Of a stretch of DNA of 21,994 bases, positions 8,165-15,689 are shown piece after piece. Each line of letters begins with the position of its first letter. The stretch's first letter is position 1. The DNA comes from an uncultured Christensenella sp. Its GTDB lineage: Bacteria > Bacillota > Clostridia > Christensenellales > UBA1242. The notes beneath the pieces were generated by a model. That model was not told where the DNA came from, ran no database searches, and was given only the letters and a program-made list of their open reading frames with translations. The translations under genes and the position numbers were made by a program. The stretch covers positions 85,183 to 107,176 of the forward strand of contig CAJUBT010000003.1 in the NCBI GenBank assembly GCA_910584815.1, written 5' to 3'.

Positions 8165-8196
8165 AAAAAGAGCATAATTCATATGTTCTTTTTTTT
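8165..8196 (+). terminator. Rho-independent terminator between acpS and the toxin locus
   Basis: An 8-bp stem AAGAGCAT/ATGTTCTT (8168-8175 with 8183-8190, one G-U pair) is flanked by an A-run on the left and ends in a T-run to 8196. It would stop the recX-acpS transcript before the toxin locus. A TATAAT at 8151-8156 lies just upstream of it. Confidence 0.65.
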
Positions 8197-8226
8197 GTAT
8201 AACTATTTGTTTTTGGGGGTAGAATT

Positions 8227-8412
8227 ATGAAAGGGAATAAAAAACTAACAGGTGCGAACAATTATTGTCAGAATTCTCATATTATAAATGAGCATTTAAA
8301 AAGTAAAAGTGCAAGTGTTTATTTAAAAGTGCAAAAATGCTTATTTTATGAAAATGTTTGTTTAGAAAATAAAAGTCCGTTTAGTTATCAAAAATGGATT
8401 TTAAAGGAGTGA
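8227..8412 (+). CDS. Small ORF in the antitoxin position before the NdoA toxin
   Basis: This 61-residue ORF has the RBS GGGGGT (8215-8220) six bases before its ATG. Its TGA stop is one base from the start of the toxin gene, whose RBS AAAGGAG lies inside its last codons. That is the position of the ribbon-helix-helix antitoxin (EndoAI) in Bacillus. The sequence does not resemble EndoAI or MazE as I know them. It is basic, with many Lys, and has three Cys and no clear N-terminal beta-strand or helix-turn pattern. It could be a diverged antitoxin, an unrelated small protein, or a leader ORF that couples translation to the toxin. Cognate antitoxin function is inference from position only. Confidence 0.5.
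   Translation: MKGNKKLTGANNYCQNSHIINEHLKSKSASVYLKVQKCLFYENVCLENKSPFSYQKWILKE
8403..8409 (+). promoter_or_regulatory. Ribosome binding site of the toxin inside the small ORF
   Basis: AAAGGAG sits four bases before the ATG at 8414 and within the last codons of the 61-residue ORF. Translation of the two is therefore likely coupled. Confidence 0.65.
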
Positions 8413-8413
8413 A

Positions 8414-8755
8414 ATGGTTAAAAGGGGAGAACTTTATTTTGCAGATTTAAGCCCTGTTGTTGGCAGTGAACAAGGCGGAATAAGGCCCGTGCTTGTTGTG
8501 CAAAATGATATTGGCAATAAATATAGTCCAACAGTTATAACAGCTGCAATAACAAGTAAATTAAATAAGGCTAAACTTCCCACTCACATAGAACTTCCAA
8601 GCAAGGAATATGGCTTAGAAAAAGACTCTGTTGTTTTGCTAGAACAAATAAGAACTATAGATAAAGTAAGGCTAAAGGAGAAAATAGGAGAGTTATCTCC
8701 AATAAAAATGAATCAGGTTAACCGTGCAATGATGATAAGCTTAGGTGTTATTTAA
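8414..8755 (+). CDS. ndoA: NdoA/MazF-family mRNA interferase toxin
   Basis: The 113-residue protein matches Bacillus NdoA (EndoA/MazF) almost end to end. Visible blocks include KRGELYFADLSPVVGSEQGG, RPVLVVQNDIGNKYSPT, AAITSKLNKAKLPTH and DSVVLLEQIRTIDK. The catalytic pair corresponds to Arg24 and Thr47. NdoA-type enzymes are ribosome-independent endoribonucleases that cut single-stranded RNA at short U-rich sites (UACAU in Bacillus). The chain is complete and looks active. It sits one base after the 61-residue ORF. In Bacillus the order is acpS, ydcC, alr, ndoAI, ndoA; here acpS is upstream but ydcC and alr are absent and no recognisable EndoAI is present. Confidence 0.95.
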   Translation: MVKRGELYFADLSPVVGSEQGGIRPVLVVQNDIGNKYSPTVITAAITSKLNKAKLPTHIELPSKEYGLEKDSVVLLEQIRTIDKVRLKEKIGELSPIKMNQVNRAMMISLGVI

Positions 8756-8875
8756 AATTAATTTTAAATTTCAATAATAAATTTTTTTAATTTAGGATTA
8801 TAATTTTAGAAGGATAAAATACTATATTTTTTTAGTTTTTTTAATTTTTGTATGGTAAAATTTTAAATTATATGT

Positions 8876-8884
8876 TAATATAAT
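8876..8884 (+). promoter_or_regulatory. Candidate -10 region, leaderless start of the RlmD-type gene
   Basis: Two overlapping boxes, TAATAT (8876-8881, preceded by TGT) and TATAAT (8879-8884), end six to nine bases before the ATG at 8891. No RBS and no clear -35 are present. Confidence 0.4.
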
Positions 8885-8890
8885 TTTGTT

Positions 8891-10195
8891 ATGGATGAGC
8901 AAAAATTAAACAAAATAATAGATATAAAAATAGACAATTTAAACATTAATGGGGAAGGCATAACTATGTTGGAAAACACAAAAGTTTGTGTTAAAAATGT
9001 TTTGCCTAAAGAAGAAGTTTCTATTGAAATTCAAAATCAAAAAAATAATTTTGTGTCTGGTAAGTTAATTTCTATAAATTCTCCAAGCAAAAATAGAATA
9101 ACTCCTCCTTGTCCATATTATAATAAATGTGGCGGTTGTAACTTCCAGTTTGTTGAAAGTTATAATGGGCTTAACATAAAAAAACAAATTATTGCGGATT
9201 ATTTTAAAAATCTTTATAATAAAACTATTACAGTTGCAAAAAGCAAAAATAGTTTTAATTATCGCAACAAAGCCTCCTTTTTTGTAAGCAATGGTAAGGT
9301 TGGTTTTCAAAAAGAAAATACAAATGAGGTTGTTGAAATAGACCAATGTTTAATTTTAAACCCAACAATAAACACTGTTTTACAGGTGTTAAAACAATGG
9401 CTAAAAACCTATAATCAAACCTCAATTTCCCACTTTGTTGTAAGAACATTAAACGATAAAACAAGCGTTGTGGTGGTGGCAAAGAGTAGGGTGAATAATT
9501 TATCAAATTTAATAGATGGCTTAAAAAACACGCTTTTAGAAGGTAATTTTGGTCTTTACATAAACTTAAATGCCAATAAGCATAAAATTTTAAGCGAAAA
9601 TTATGTTCATATTTATGGTTTAAAATTACTTGAAACAAACTTTAAAAATATAAAATATTTTGTTCATCCAAATTCGTTTATGCAAGTGAATGATGATGTT
9701 AAAAATAACTTGTATAATGAAGTTTTAAATAACATACATTCTTCTAATGTTGTTATAGAAGGTTATAGCGGAGCAGGGCTGTTATCTGCCTTAATTTCCA
9801 CGAAAGCACAAAAAGTTTTTGCAGTAGAAATTAATAAACACGCAACTCAAGATGCAAATAATGTTAAACAACAAAACTCTCTTTCTAACTTACAAAATAT
9901 AAATGGAGATTGTTCTATTGTCCTACCTAAATTAATAGAAAAATATCCTAATTCTGTTTTTGTTATAGACCCAGCAAGAAATGGATGCGACAAAAAAACT
10001 TTACAGGCAGTTAAAAATAGTAACATAAAAAAAATTATTTATATTTCTTGTAACCCATACACCTTAAAACAGAATATAGTGTTTTTAGGAGATAGTTACA
10101 AAATAACAAAACTTCAATTATTTGATATGTTCCCGCAAACTTTTCACATAGAAACACTTGCTGTTATAGAAAAAATTAAATTTAAAAGTTGTTAA
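8891..10195 (+). CDS. rlmD: 23S rRNA (uracil-C5)-methyltransferase, TrmA/RlmD family
   Basis: The 434-residue protein has the three-part layout of TrmA/RlmC/RlmD enzymes. An N-terminal TRAM RNA-binding domain spans residues 1-65. An iron-sulfur insert has Cys74, Cys80, Cys83 (CPYYNKCGGC) and Cys153 (DQCLI). The C-terminal Rossmann domain binds S-adenosylmethionine (motif I GYSGAG). DPARNGC is the substrate-pocket motif and Cys387 in ISCNPYTLKQ is the attacking nucleophile. The C-terminal FPQTFHIETLAVI also fits. In Firmicutes a single enzyme (RlmCD) often methylates both U747 and U1939, so the exact target is inferred. The SAM motif is a little altered from the common YCGxG. It is probably transcribed alone. 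Confidence 0.93.
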   Translation: MDEQKLNKIIDIKIDNLNINGEGITMLENTKVCVKNVLPKEEVSIEIQNQKNNFVSGKLISINSPSKNRITPPCPYYNKCGGCNFQFVESYNGLNIKKQIIADYFKNLYNKTITVAKSKNSFNYRNKASFFVSNGKVGFQKENTNEVVEIDQCLILNPTINTVLQVLKQWLKTYNQTSISHFVVRTLNDKTSVVVVAKSRVNNLSNLIDGLKNTLLEGNFGLYINLNANKHKILSENYVHIYGLKLLETNFKNIKYFVHPNSFMQVNDDVKNNLYNEVLNNIHSSNVVIEGYSGAGLLSALISTKAQKVFAVEINKHATQDANNVKQQNSLSNLQNINGDCSIVLPKLIEKYPNSVFVIDPARNGCDKKTLQAVKNSNIKKIIYISCNPYTLKQNIVFLGDSYKITKLQLFDMFPQTFHIETLAVIEKIKFKSC

Positions 10196-10354
10196 ATTAT
10201 TAATCAAAAAACATAAGTTAACAAACATAAAATTTTTTAAATTTTATTTTATTATTTTAATTAGTTTCTTTGCTAAAAAAATTATTTTAAAACAAACTGT
10301 ATTAATTATAAAAATTTTTGACATTTTTTGTTGCCTTTAATTTTATAAAAACTA

Positions 10355-10383
10355 TTGGAAAATTATATATAATTTGGTATAAT
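10355..10383 (+). promoter_or_regulatory. Extended -10 promoter giving a probable leaderless lgt mRNA
   Basis: TTGGAA (10355-10360), a 17-base spacer ending in TGG, then a consensus TATAAT (10378-10383). The lgt ATG is at 10390, six bases past the -10, so transcription should begin at or next to the start codon. This also decides the lgt start against any upstream codon. Confidence 0.75.
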
Positions 10384-10389
10384 ATTATT

Positions 10390-11181
10390 ATGAGTAATTT
10401 ATTGTTAGAAGTACAAGGATTTTACATATTTGGTAGATTTATTGCTTGGTATGGCGTGATAATTGCCTTAGGTATGCTTCTGGGGCTAATAAGTGCTTGC
10501 GTGGTGTGCAAAGATAAAGGCTACAACAGAAATATGCCAATTAACATTGCTATCTATGCTATTCCTCTTGCAATACTTGGGGCAAGATTATATTATTGCA
10601 TTTTTACCGATACAAACACTTTTTCTCATTTCTTTGACATATCTCAAGGGGGTATGGCAATTTATGGCGGTGTTATAGGTGGCTTTCTAGGTCTTGTTAT
10701 TTGTTGCCTTATTCATAAATATTCAATACTACAAGCTTGCGATGTGGCTGTGCCAAGCCTAATATTAGGGCAGGCAATAGGCAGAATAGGTTGCTATTTT
10801 TCTGGCTGTTGTTATGGCGTTGAAACAACAATAGAATCTTTAAAAGTTTTTCCTATAAGCACAATTCAAGATGATGGCTTATGGCATTACGCAACATTTT
10901 TTTATGAAAGTGTGCTTAATTTAATAACATATGTAATTCTTATGGTTTTAACTTACACAACAGATAAACGAGGGATAGCAACAGGTAGTTACCTCGTTGG
11001 ATATGGAATTATAAGGGCAGTGTTAGAGCAATTCCGAGACCCTAAAGAAAGTTTAGAATTAATTCAGGGTAGTGGAATAAGAGTTTCTCAACTACTTAGC
11101 ATAATATTAATTGTAATTGGCGTTTGTACAATTATACTTGTAAACATCAAAAAGAATAAAGAGGCAAAAGTAAATGAATAA
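10390..11181 (+). CDS. lgt: Phosphatidylglycerol--prolipoprotein diacylglyceryl transferase Lgt
   Basis: Lgt moves diacylglycerol from phosphatidylglycerol to the lipobox Cys of prolipoproteins in the cytoplasmic membrane. I start it at the ATG at 10390 (263 residues). The reading frame is open further 5', but that part overlaps the promoter. About seven membrane segments are seen. Family motifs include FIAWYGVIIALG, GARLYYC, GGMAIYGGVIGG and GQAIGRIGCYFSGCCYG. The last is the Cys-rich variant of the usual GNFxN Lgt signature, which I associate with Clostridia. YLVGYGIIRAVLEQFR near the C-terminus carries the catalytic-region arginine. The last eight bases overlap the next gene (ATGAATAA), implying translational coupling with the DivIVA-like protein. 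Confidence 0.95.
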   Translation: MSNLLLEVQGFYIFGRFIAWYGVIIALGMLLGLISACVVCKDKGYNRNMPINIAIYAIPLAILGARLYYCIFTDTNTFSHFFDISQGGMAIYGGVIGGFLGLVICCLIHKYSILQACDVAVPSLILGQAIGRIGCYFSGCCYGVETTIESLKVFPISTIQDDGLWHYATFFYESVLNLITYVILMVLTYTTDKRGIATGSYLVGYGIIRAVLEQFRDPKESLELIQGSGIRVSQLLSIILIVIGVCTIILVNIKKNKEAKVNE

Positions 11182-13006
11182 TTTTAAAATTATTAAAAAA
11201 GGATATAGTCAATTAGAAGTTGATAGTTACATAGAAAAACTTAAGGAAGATTATGAAGCAAGACTGGCAGAACAAAAAGATAGAATTTTTTATTTAAAAG
11301 ACCAACTAGATAAAATTACAAATTCTAGCGATAATGAACTGGTAACCTCTCTTGTTGGAGCTGTTGAAAGAGCAAGAATGATTGAAACAAGTTCTAAAAA
11401 CATATACGAACTAGAAACAAAAAAGCTAAGTTTGCTTTACACTAAAATGGAAAAACTATTAACCGATGAAAATATTCGTAACGACCGTAGTGTTAAACAA
11501 GAATTATTAGAATTAATTCAAGATTGTAGGTCTTCCTTAGAAAGTAATATTATTGCTCAAAGTGAAAATGTTAGAGAAACAACTTCTGGCGACCCAGTTA
11601 AAACCTTACTTTCTAAAATGATAGATTTTAACAAAACAACTGTTGATTATAATTTAATTAAGCGAGAAGCAAAAATAATAGAAGAAAACAACAAAAAAAC
11701 CATTAAAATTATTCCTACTAATGAAGTTATTCGTAAAGAGGTTCCAAGTTCTGTAAAAGTTGTTCAAGTTCGCCATCAAGTTTCTAGTGAAAGACAAGCC
11801 CAAAATGTGTTAACAAATTCAGAAACTGCTAACGAATTTGATAAGTTTTTATCCGAAAACAATAATATTAATGGTGCTAATTTTGAAAGCATTATGTTCT
11901 CAAAATCTCAAACCTCAGCTTCAAAACTTAAGGCCTCTAGTTTAAGTAGGTACTCATCAAGAAGAGAACGCATACAACAGTCAAGGCAAAAAGCACAAGA
12001 AAAAGCTTCTTCTTTAAAAATGGCACAATCAGAAAATAGTAAAAGAACCGAAGTCTCTAGCAAAAGTAAGGAAAAACTATCATCATCTACTGAAGGACGT
12101 TTAACTAGTGCCACAAAAAGCACAGCAAATTCGCAAAGTTTGGTTTCAGCTAAAGAAACAAAAAGTTCATCATCTAACTTGCCAAAATATTCTTACAATT
12201 CCACAACAGGCTTGAACTATAGTGGTTATTCAAGTGGAACTTATGCAAAAAGTTCAGCAACATCTAAAGCAGAAAAAAATTCATCTTCAAAAATACAGGA
12301 AAGTGGCATAAAAGAAACAGATAGTTTTAGTTCAAAGTCTGTTAAAGCTTCAAAGGAAACAGTAAAAGAAGATTCAAAGCTAAATATTAACGAAAGTTCT
12401 AGCAATAAAGTTTCTCAAAAAGCAAGTTCAAATTCTAAAAATGTTGAAACCATAAACGATAGCAATGAAATGGAAATTTCAACTAAATCAAAAAATGCTG
12501 TTTCAAATAAGAAAGTAGATAAAGGCTATATTTCTGTTGAAACAAAGTCAAAGTCGGAAAATACTGCAAATGGTAAAACTGAATCTAAGCAAGTTTCAGT
12601 TTCTGGTACAAGCGGAAACACCAATTTCTCTGCAACAGCTAGTTATAAATCTTCTTATTCATCAACTTCTAGCAACAGTAGAAGTAATCCTAATGATGAA
12701 CTTAGTGATGAAGAATTTTTGCGAGCATATTTAGGAGATTTAGAATATGAAGAACAGGAAAGACAAAAAACTGCTTCTACTTCAAACTCATCATATTCAA
12801 AAATCACTCAAACAACAATAACATCTTCTTCTAGCAGTAGTAGTAAAAGGTCTAGTACTAATGCTTATGTAACAGGCGGAAGAATGGGGGATTATTCTCC
12901 AAATGAAACAGGTTTTAATTTAAAAGAAGCCATTAATCCTAAAGAAGACCTTGATGAAATTATGAAAGCTTTTGATTTTTTTAATGATAATAAAAAGAAG
13001 AAGTAA
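11174..13006 (+). CDS. DivIVA-like protein with long Ser-rich linker
   Basis: Residues 1-60 (FKIIKKGYSQLEVDSYIEKL and a following coiled coil) match the N-terminal DivIVA/GpsB domain, which in known members senses membrane curvature and recruits cell-wall or division proteins. A second helical region spans about 60-240. Residues about 240-570 are a low-complexity Ser/Lys/Thr/Asn stretch, probably disordered. Two short conserved-looking blocks end the protein: an acidic helix DEEFLRAYLGDL near 512-523, and a final GFNLKEAINPKEDLDEIM helix with a Lys-rich tail. At 610 residues it is much longer than typical DivIVA (about 160-250). It overlaps lgt by eight bases and has a GAGG RBS. The Ser-rich linker could be a phosphorylation target (inference). 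Confidence 0.75.
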   Translation: MNNFKIIKKGYSQLEVDSYIEKLKEDYEARLAEQKDRIFYLKDQLDKITNSSDNELVTSLVGAVERARMIETSSKNIYELETKKLSLLYTKMEKLLTDENIRNDRSVKQELLELIQDCRSSLESNIIAQSENVRETTSGDPVKTLLSKMIDFNKTTVDYNLIKREAKIIEENNKKTIKIIPTNEVIRKEVPSSVKVVQVRHQVSSERQAQNVLTNSETANEFDKFLSENNNINGANFESIMFSKSQTSASKLKASSLSRYSSRRERIQQSRQKAQEKASSLKMAQSENSKRTEVSSKSKEKLSSSTEGRLTSATKSTANSQSLVSAKETKSSSSNLPKYSYNSTTGLNYSGYSSGTYAKSSATSKAEKNSSSKIQESGIKETDSFSSKSVKASKETVKEDSKLNINESSSNKVSQKASSNSKNVETINDSNEMEISTKSKNAVSNKKVDKGYISVETKSKSENTANGKTESKQVSVSGTSGNTNFSATASYKSSYSSTSSNSRSNPNDELSDEEFLRAYLGDLEYEEQERQKTASTSNSSYSKITQTTITSSSSSSSKRSSTNAYVTGGRMGDYSPNETGFNLKEAINPKEDLDEIMKAFDFFNDNKKKK

Positions 13007-13030
13007 ATAAACTTTTATAATAGAAAATAA

Positions 13031-13070
13031 AAAAAACAATATGTCGGTTGTTACATATTGTTTTTTTATT
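13031..13070. terminator. Bidirectional terminator between convergent genes
   Basis: A perfect 14-bp stem (13031-13044 with 13053-13066) has an 8-base loop. T-runs occur on both strands, so it can end both the lgt/DivIVA-like operon and the minus-strand gene at 13183. Confidence 0.88.
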
Positions 13071-13182
13071 TAAAAATATTATTATATGTGCATTTAAACA
13101 AATGTTGAAATTTTAGTAGAATAATCTTTTTAAATTATTATTGATATTCAAATTATTTTTAAATTACAAAACTTTTTTAAAA

Positions 13183-14343
13183 CTACATATCAAATGGAAA
13201 ATTAACAATTAAATAGCCATAATATGTGTTTGATAAATTTTCATTGCTGGCAGTTTTATAGTCAAGTAAAAGTTCATTATAAACTTCATATAAAAATTGC
13301 TCTGCTTCAAAATCAATTTCTTTATTGTCATTTTTGTTAAATATATCAATACATTCATTAATTTGTTCTTCAAAATGTTTAATAACAGAATTATGAATTT
13401 CTTCAACTAATAAAGAATTTAAAAAAACAATTAACACTTTGCCTAAGGTGTCAACAGCCACATCTTTAAAATATTTGGTATTATAGTTGTTATAAAACAA
13501 TTTTTTAATTTCTTGTTTTTCTTTGTCTAAACTTTTAAATAGGTTTTCTTCCCTTGTTTTGTTATCAACTTCAATGCCATAGCAACTATAATAATTAGTT
13601 ATATTTTTTTCAAAATTTTTATAGTAGTTACCAAAATTATAATAAAACACCAACTTATTGTAACTTCCACTACCTTTTAGTTCAGGCAATATTTCATTTT
13701 TAATAAATTGATTAATAAGTTTTCTAAAACGCTTTTTATAAATTCTTTTGTTAACAGTGTTTTCAATTAATCGTTGTTTGTTGCTTGTGCTGTTGTTTAA
13801 AGAATGTCTAATTTTTGTTATATCTCTTTTTGCTTTAATTTTTTCATCAACTGGAATAATTTCATTATTCTGCAATTCTCCAAAAAAAACAAAAAAGTTA
13901 CTTGGAAAAAGTTTTTCTATTCTGTCTAAGTATTTTTGATACTCATTATTATCTATATTAAAAAATTTGCTACTACTTGCAAATGCAAGTTTATCTAAAC
14001 TAACTTTAAAATTTTCTTCTAACTCTAGCGATAAATTAGGGTAGTAAAGTTGTGAAAGTTTTAAGTTGTAGTATTCGTATTCAAAATCAGGGTAGCTAGG
14101 GCAAAATTCATATTCGCTCATATCATAAACTTTTTCTTGCCCTGTAACCTTGTTTACCAAAACTACGCCAATGGGTCTTTTAACGGAGTTGCCACTTTCA
14201 ATAGCCATAAATGCTAAATAATAAATAACACCCACTTTTTTTAAAATAGGTGGCAATAGAGTTATGCTACTTGCAAACTTAAAATAATTTCGATAATTTT
14301 TTTCTAGTTCTATAATATAACTATATTTGTATAAATTTAGCAT
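13183..14343 (-). CDS. Hypothetical protein on the opposite strand
   Basis: I do not recognise this 386-residue protein. It is rich in Tyr, Asn, Phe, Lys and Leu and has no signal peptide; a short hydrophobic stretch near VGVIYYLAFMAIES (about residue 35-50) looks buried rather than membrane-spanning. Two long charged helical regions lie in the middle (about 160-220 and 265-345). The start ATG at 14343 is chosen because a promoter on this strand has its -10 at 14359-14354. The GTG at 14349 would lie only four bases past the -10. It is one of only two minus-strand genes in the window and diverges from the metal exporter gene across 161 bases. Confidence 0.8.
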   Translation of the reverse strand: MLNLYKYSYIIELEKNYRNYFKFASSITLLPPILKKVGVIYYLAFMAIESGNSVKRPIGVVLVNKVTGQEKVYDMSEYEFCPSYPDFEYEYYNLKLSQLYYPNLSLELEENFKVSLDKLAFASSSKFFNIDNNEYQKYLDRIEKLFPSNFFVFFGELQNNEIIPVDEKIKAKRDITKIRHSLNNSTSNKQRLIENTVNKRIYKKRFRKLINQFIKNEILPELKGSGSYNKLVFYYNFGNYYKNFEKNITNYYSCYGIEVDNKTREENLFKSLDKEKQEIKKLFYNNYNTKYFKDVAVDTLGKVLIVFLNSLLVEEIHNSVIKHFEEQINECIDIFNKNDNKEIDFEAEQFLYEVYNELLLDYKTASNENLSNTYYGYLIVNFPFDM

Positions 14344-14353
14344 AGGCACATTA

Positions 14354-14381
14354 ATTATAACATTTTAATGCAATTTGTAAA
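14354..14381 (-). promoter_or_regulatory. Extended -10 promoter of the minus-strand gene
   Basis: Read on the minus strand: TTTACA (14381-14376), 16 bases ending in TGT, then TATAAT (14359-14354). The ATG at 14343 begins 10 bases later, with no RBS between, so the message is leaderless or nearly so. Confidence 0.65.
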
Positions 14382-14469
14382 GTGGCAAGTTATTTAAAAA
14401 TTAATTTAACCTTAAATAACTTTTATGTTTTTAATAAAAATTCTTAACAAATACCTACAAATTTTTTCT

Positions 14470-14498
14470 TTGCAAATTTACTAAATTTATGCTATTAT
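14470..14498 (+). promoter_or_regulatory. Extended -10 promoter giving a probable leaderless exporter mRNA
   Basis: TTGCAA (14470-14475), a 17-base spacer ending in TGC, then TATTAT (14493-14498). The ATG at 14505 lies six bases past the -10 and there is no RBS. It has the same layout as the promoters at 98 and 3031. Confidence 0.7.
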
Positions 14499-14504
14499 CT
14501 AACT

Positions 14505-15689
14505 ATGTTTGAAAGAGTTTTAGATGTTTTATTAGATGCCTTAAAAGATTCTGCAATAACTTTTCCTGTTCTTTTTGTTTGTTATTTACTTATAGAACTT
14601 TTAGAAGAAAAACTTTTACATAGATATCAGTCTTCAAAAGTTTTAAGAAGTAGAGTAGCCCCAGTAATAAGTGCAGGAATTGGGTTAATTCCGCAGTGTG
14701 GCTTTTCAATTGTAGCAAGTGATTTATATAGTAAAAGAGCAATAACCATTGGCACTTTATTTGCAATTTTTATTGCAACAAGTGATGAAGCACTACCAAT
14801 AATGTTATCAAACCCTAACAACTATTTAAATCTTGCAATAATTCTACTTGTAAAGTTTTGCTTTGCTGTTATTGTAGGGCTTGTTATAGATGCAATATTC
14901 ACTAAAAAAAATAAACGAGATGCTCAACTTTTTACTTCTTTAAATGCTGTTAATGTTTCTCACCATAATCATCATAACCATAAGCATAAACATTCCAATG
15001 AAACTAAAGATGAATATGAACAACACATTTCTAAAAACATAAATTTAGAAAGTGATAATAATTTAACTTTAGAATTAAACAATAATTTAAATAATAATTT
15101 AGATGCAAAATCTAAAAATTTAGAAGAAGATTTTACTAAAACATCAAAAACAATAGATGATAAAAATGCTAAAATTAGTAACGAAAATGAAGAGGGAAAA
15201 ACAAGTAATTTAACAGAAAAAAATGAAGATGAAATTATAGTGCTAGATAATGAAAATATACACGGTTGTTGCAAACATAAATTAGAACACGAGAACAATA
15301 AAATCAAAGAAATTTTCATTCATCCACTAAAGCATTCCTTAACAATTTTTGCTTATATTTTGTTAATAAATATAGTGTTTGGTTTGCTTGTAGAATTTGT
15401 GGGAAGTGATAAAATTATCAATTTTCTATCTTCAACAGGCTTTTTTGAGCCATTTATTGCCACTCTGGTAGGCTTGATACCTAATTGTGCTGCTTCTGTA
15501 CTTTTAACGGAAGTGTTTATTATGGGCGGAATTTCAATAGGTTCTTGCATTGCAGGGCTTTGTGTTAACTCTGGTTTGGCTATTGTAATGTTGTTTAAAA
15601 TGAATAAAAATGTTAAGGAAAACTTGCTAATTTTATTTTCCCTTTACGCAATAAGTACTATACTTGGGGTAATAATAAATTTGTTTTAA
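14505..15689 (+). CDS. Putative heavy-metal exporter (ArsP_2-like permease) with His-rich loop
   Basis: The 394-residue protein has two membrane halves joined by a hydrophilic loop (about residues 145-275). Each half has a matching signature. In the first, PQCGFS (63-68) is followed by SDEALP (93-98). In the second, PNCAAS (326-331) is followed by GLCVNSGLAIVMLFKMN. This two-fold pattern matches the putative 10-TM heavy-metal exporter family (ArsP_2), also annotated as putative manganese transporter. The loop carries HHNHHNHKHKH (153-163), a long Asn/Lys/Glu-rich low-complexity run and HGCCKH (253-258), all plausible metal ligands. The substrate is not determined; a divalent metal fits the His/Cys loop better than arsenite (inference). 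It is transcribed alone, divergent from the minus-strand gene. Confidence 0.75.
   Translation: MFERVLDVLLDALKDSAITFPVLFVCYLLIELLEEKLLHRYQSSKVLRSRVAPVISAGIGLIPQCGFSIVASDLYSKRAITIGTLFAIFIATSDEALPIMLSNPNNYLNLAIILLVKFCFAVIVGLVIDAIFTKKNKRDAQLFTSLNAVNVSHHNHHNHKHKHSNETKDEYEQHISKNINLESDNNLTLELNNNLNNNLDAKSKNLEEDFTKTSKTIDDKNAKISNENEEGKTSNLTEKNEDEIIVLDNENIHGCCKHKLEHENNKIKEIFIHPLKHSLTIFAYILLINIVFGLLVEFVGSDKIINFLSSTGFFEPFIATLVGLIPNCAASVLLTEVFIMGGISIGSCIAGLCVNSGLAIVMLFKMNKNVKENLLILFSLYAISTILGVIINLF

Noticed and set aside
9255..9638. 127-codon minus-strand frame within the RlmD-type gene
   Set aside because: It is antisense to a conserved enzyme with all motifs intact and has no start signals of its own.
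10228..10246. 8-bp hairpin after the RlmD-type gene with T-rich tail
   Set aside because: The stem is entirely A/T with a 3-base loop, expected often by chance here; too weak to call a terminator.
10318..10389. In-frame upstream extension of lgt by 24 residues starting at a TTG
   Set aside because: It overlaps the TTGGAA-TATAAT promoter, has no RBS, and the added residues do not match the Lgt N-terminus.
14972..15319. 115-codon open frame on the minus strand within the exporter gene
   Set aside because: It mirrors the low-complexity loop of the exporter, has no RBS, and is Ser/Leu-rich as expected from antisense of Asn/Lys/Glu codons.
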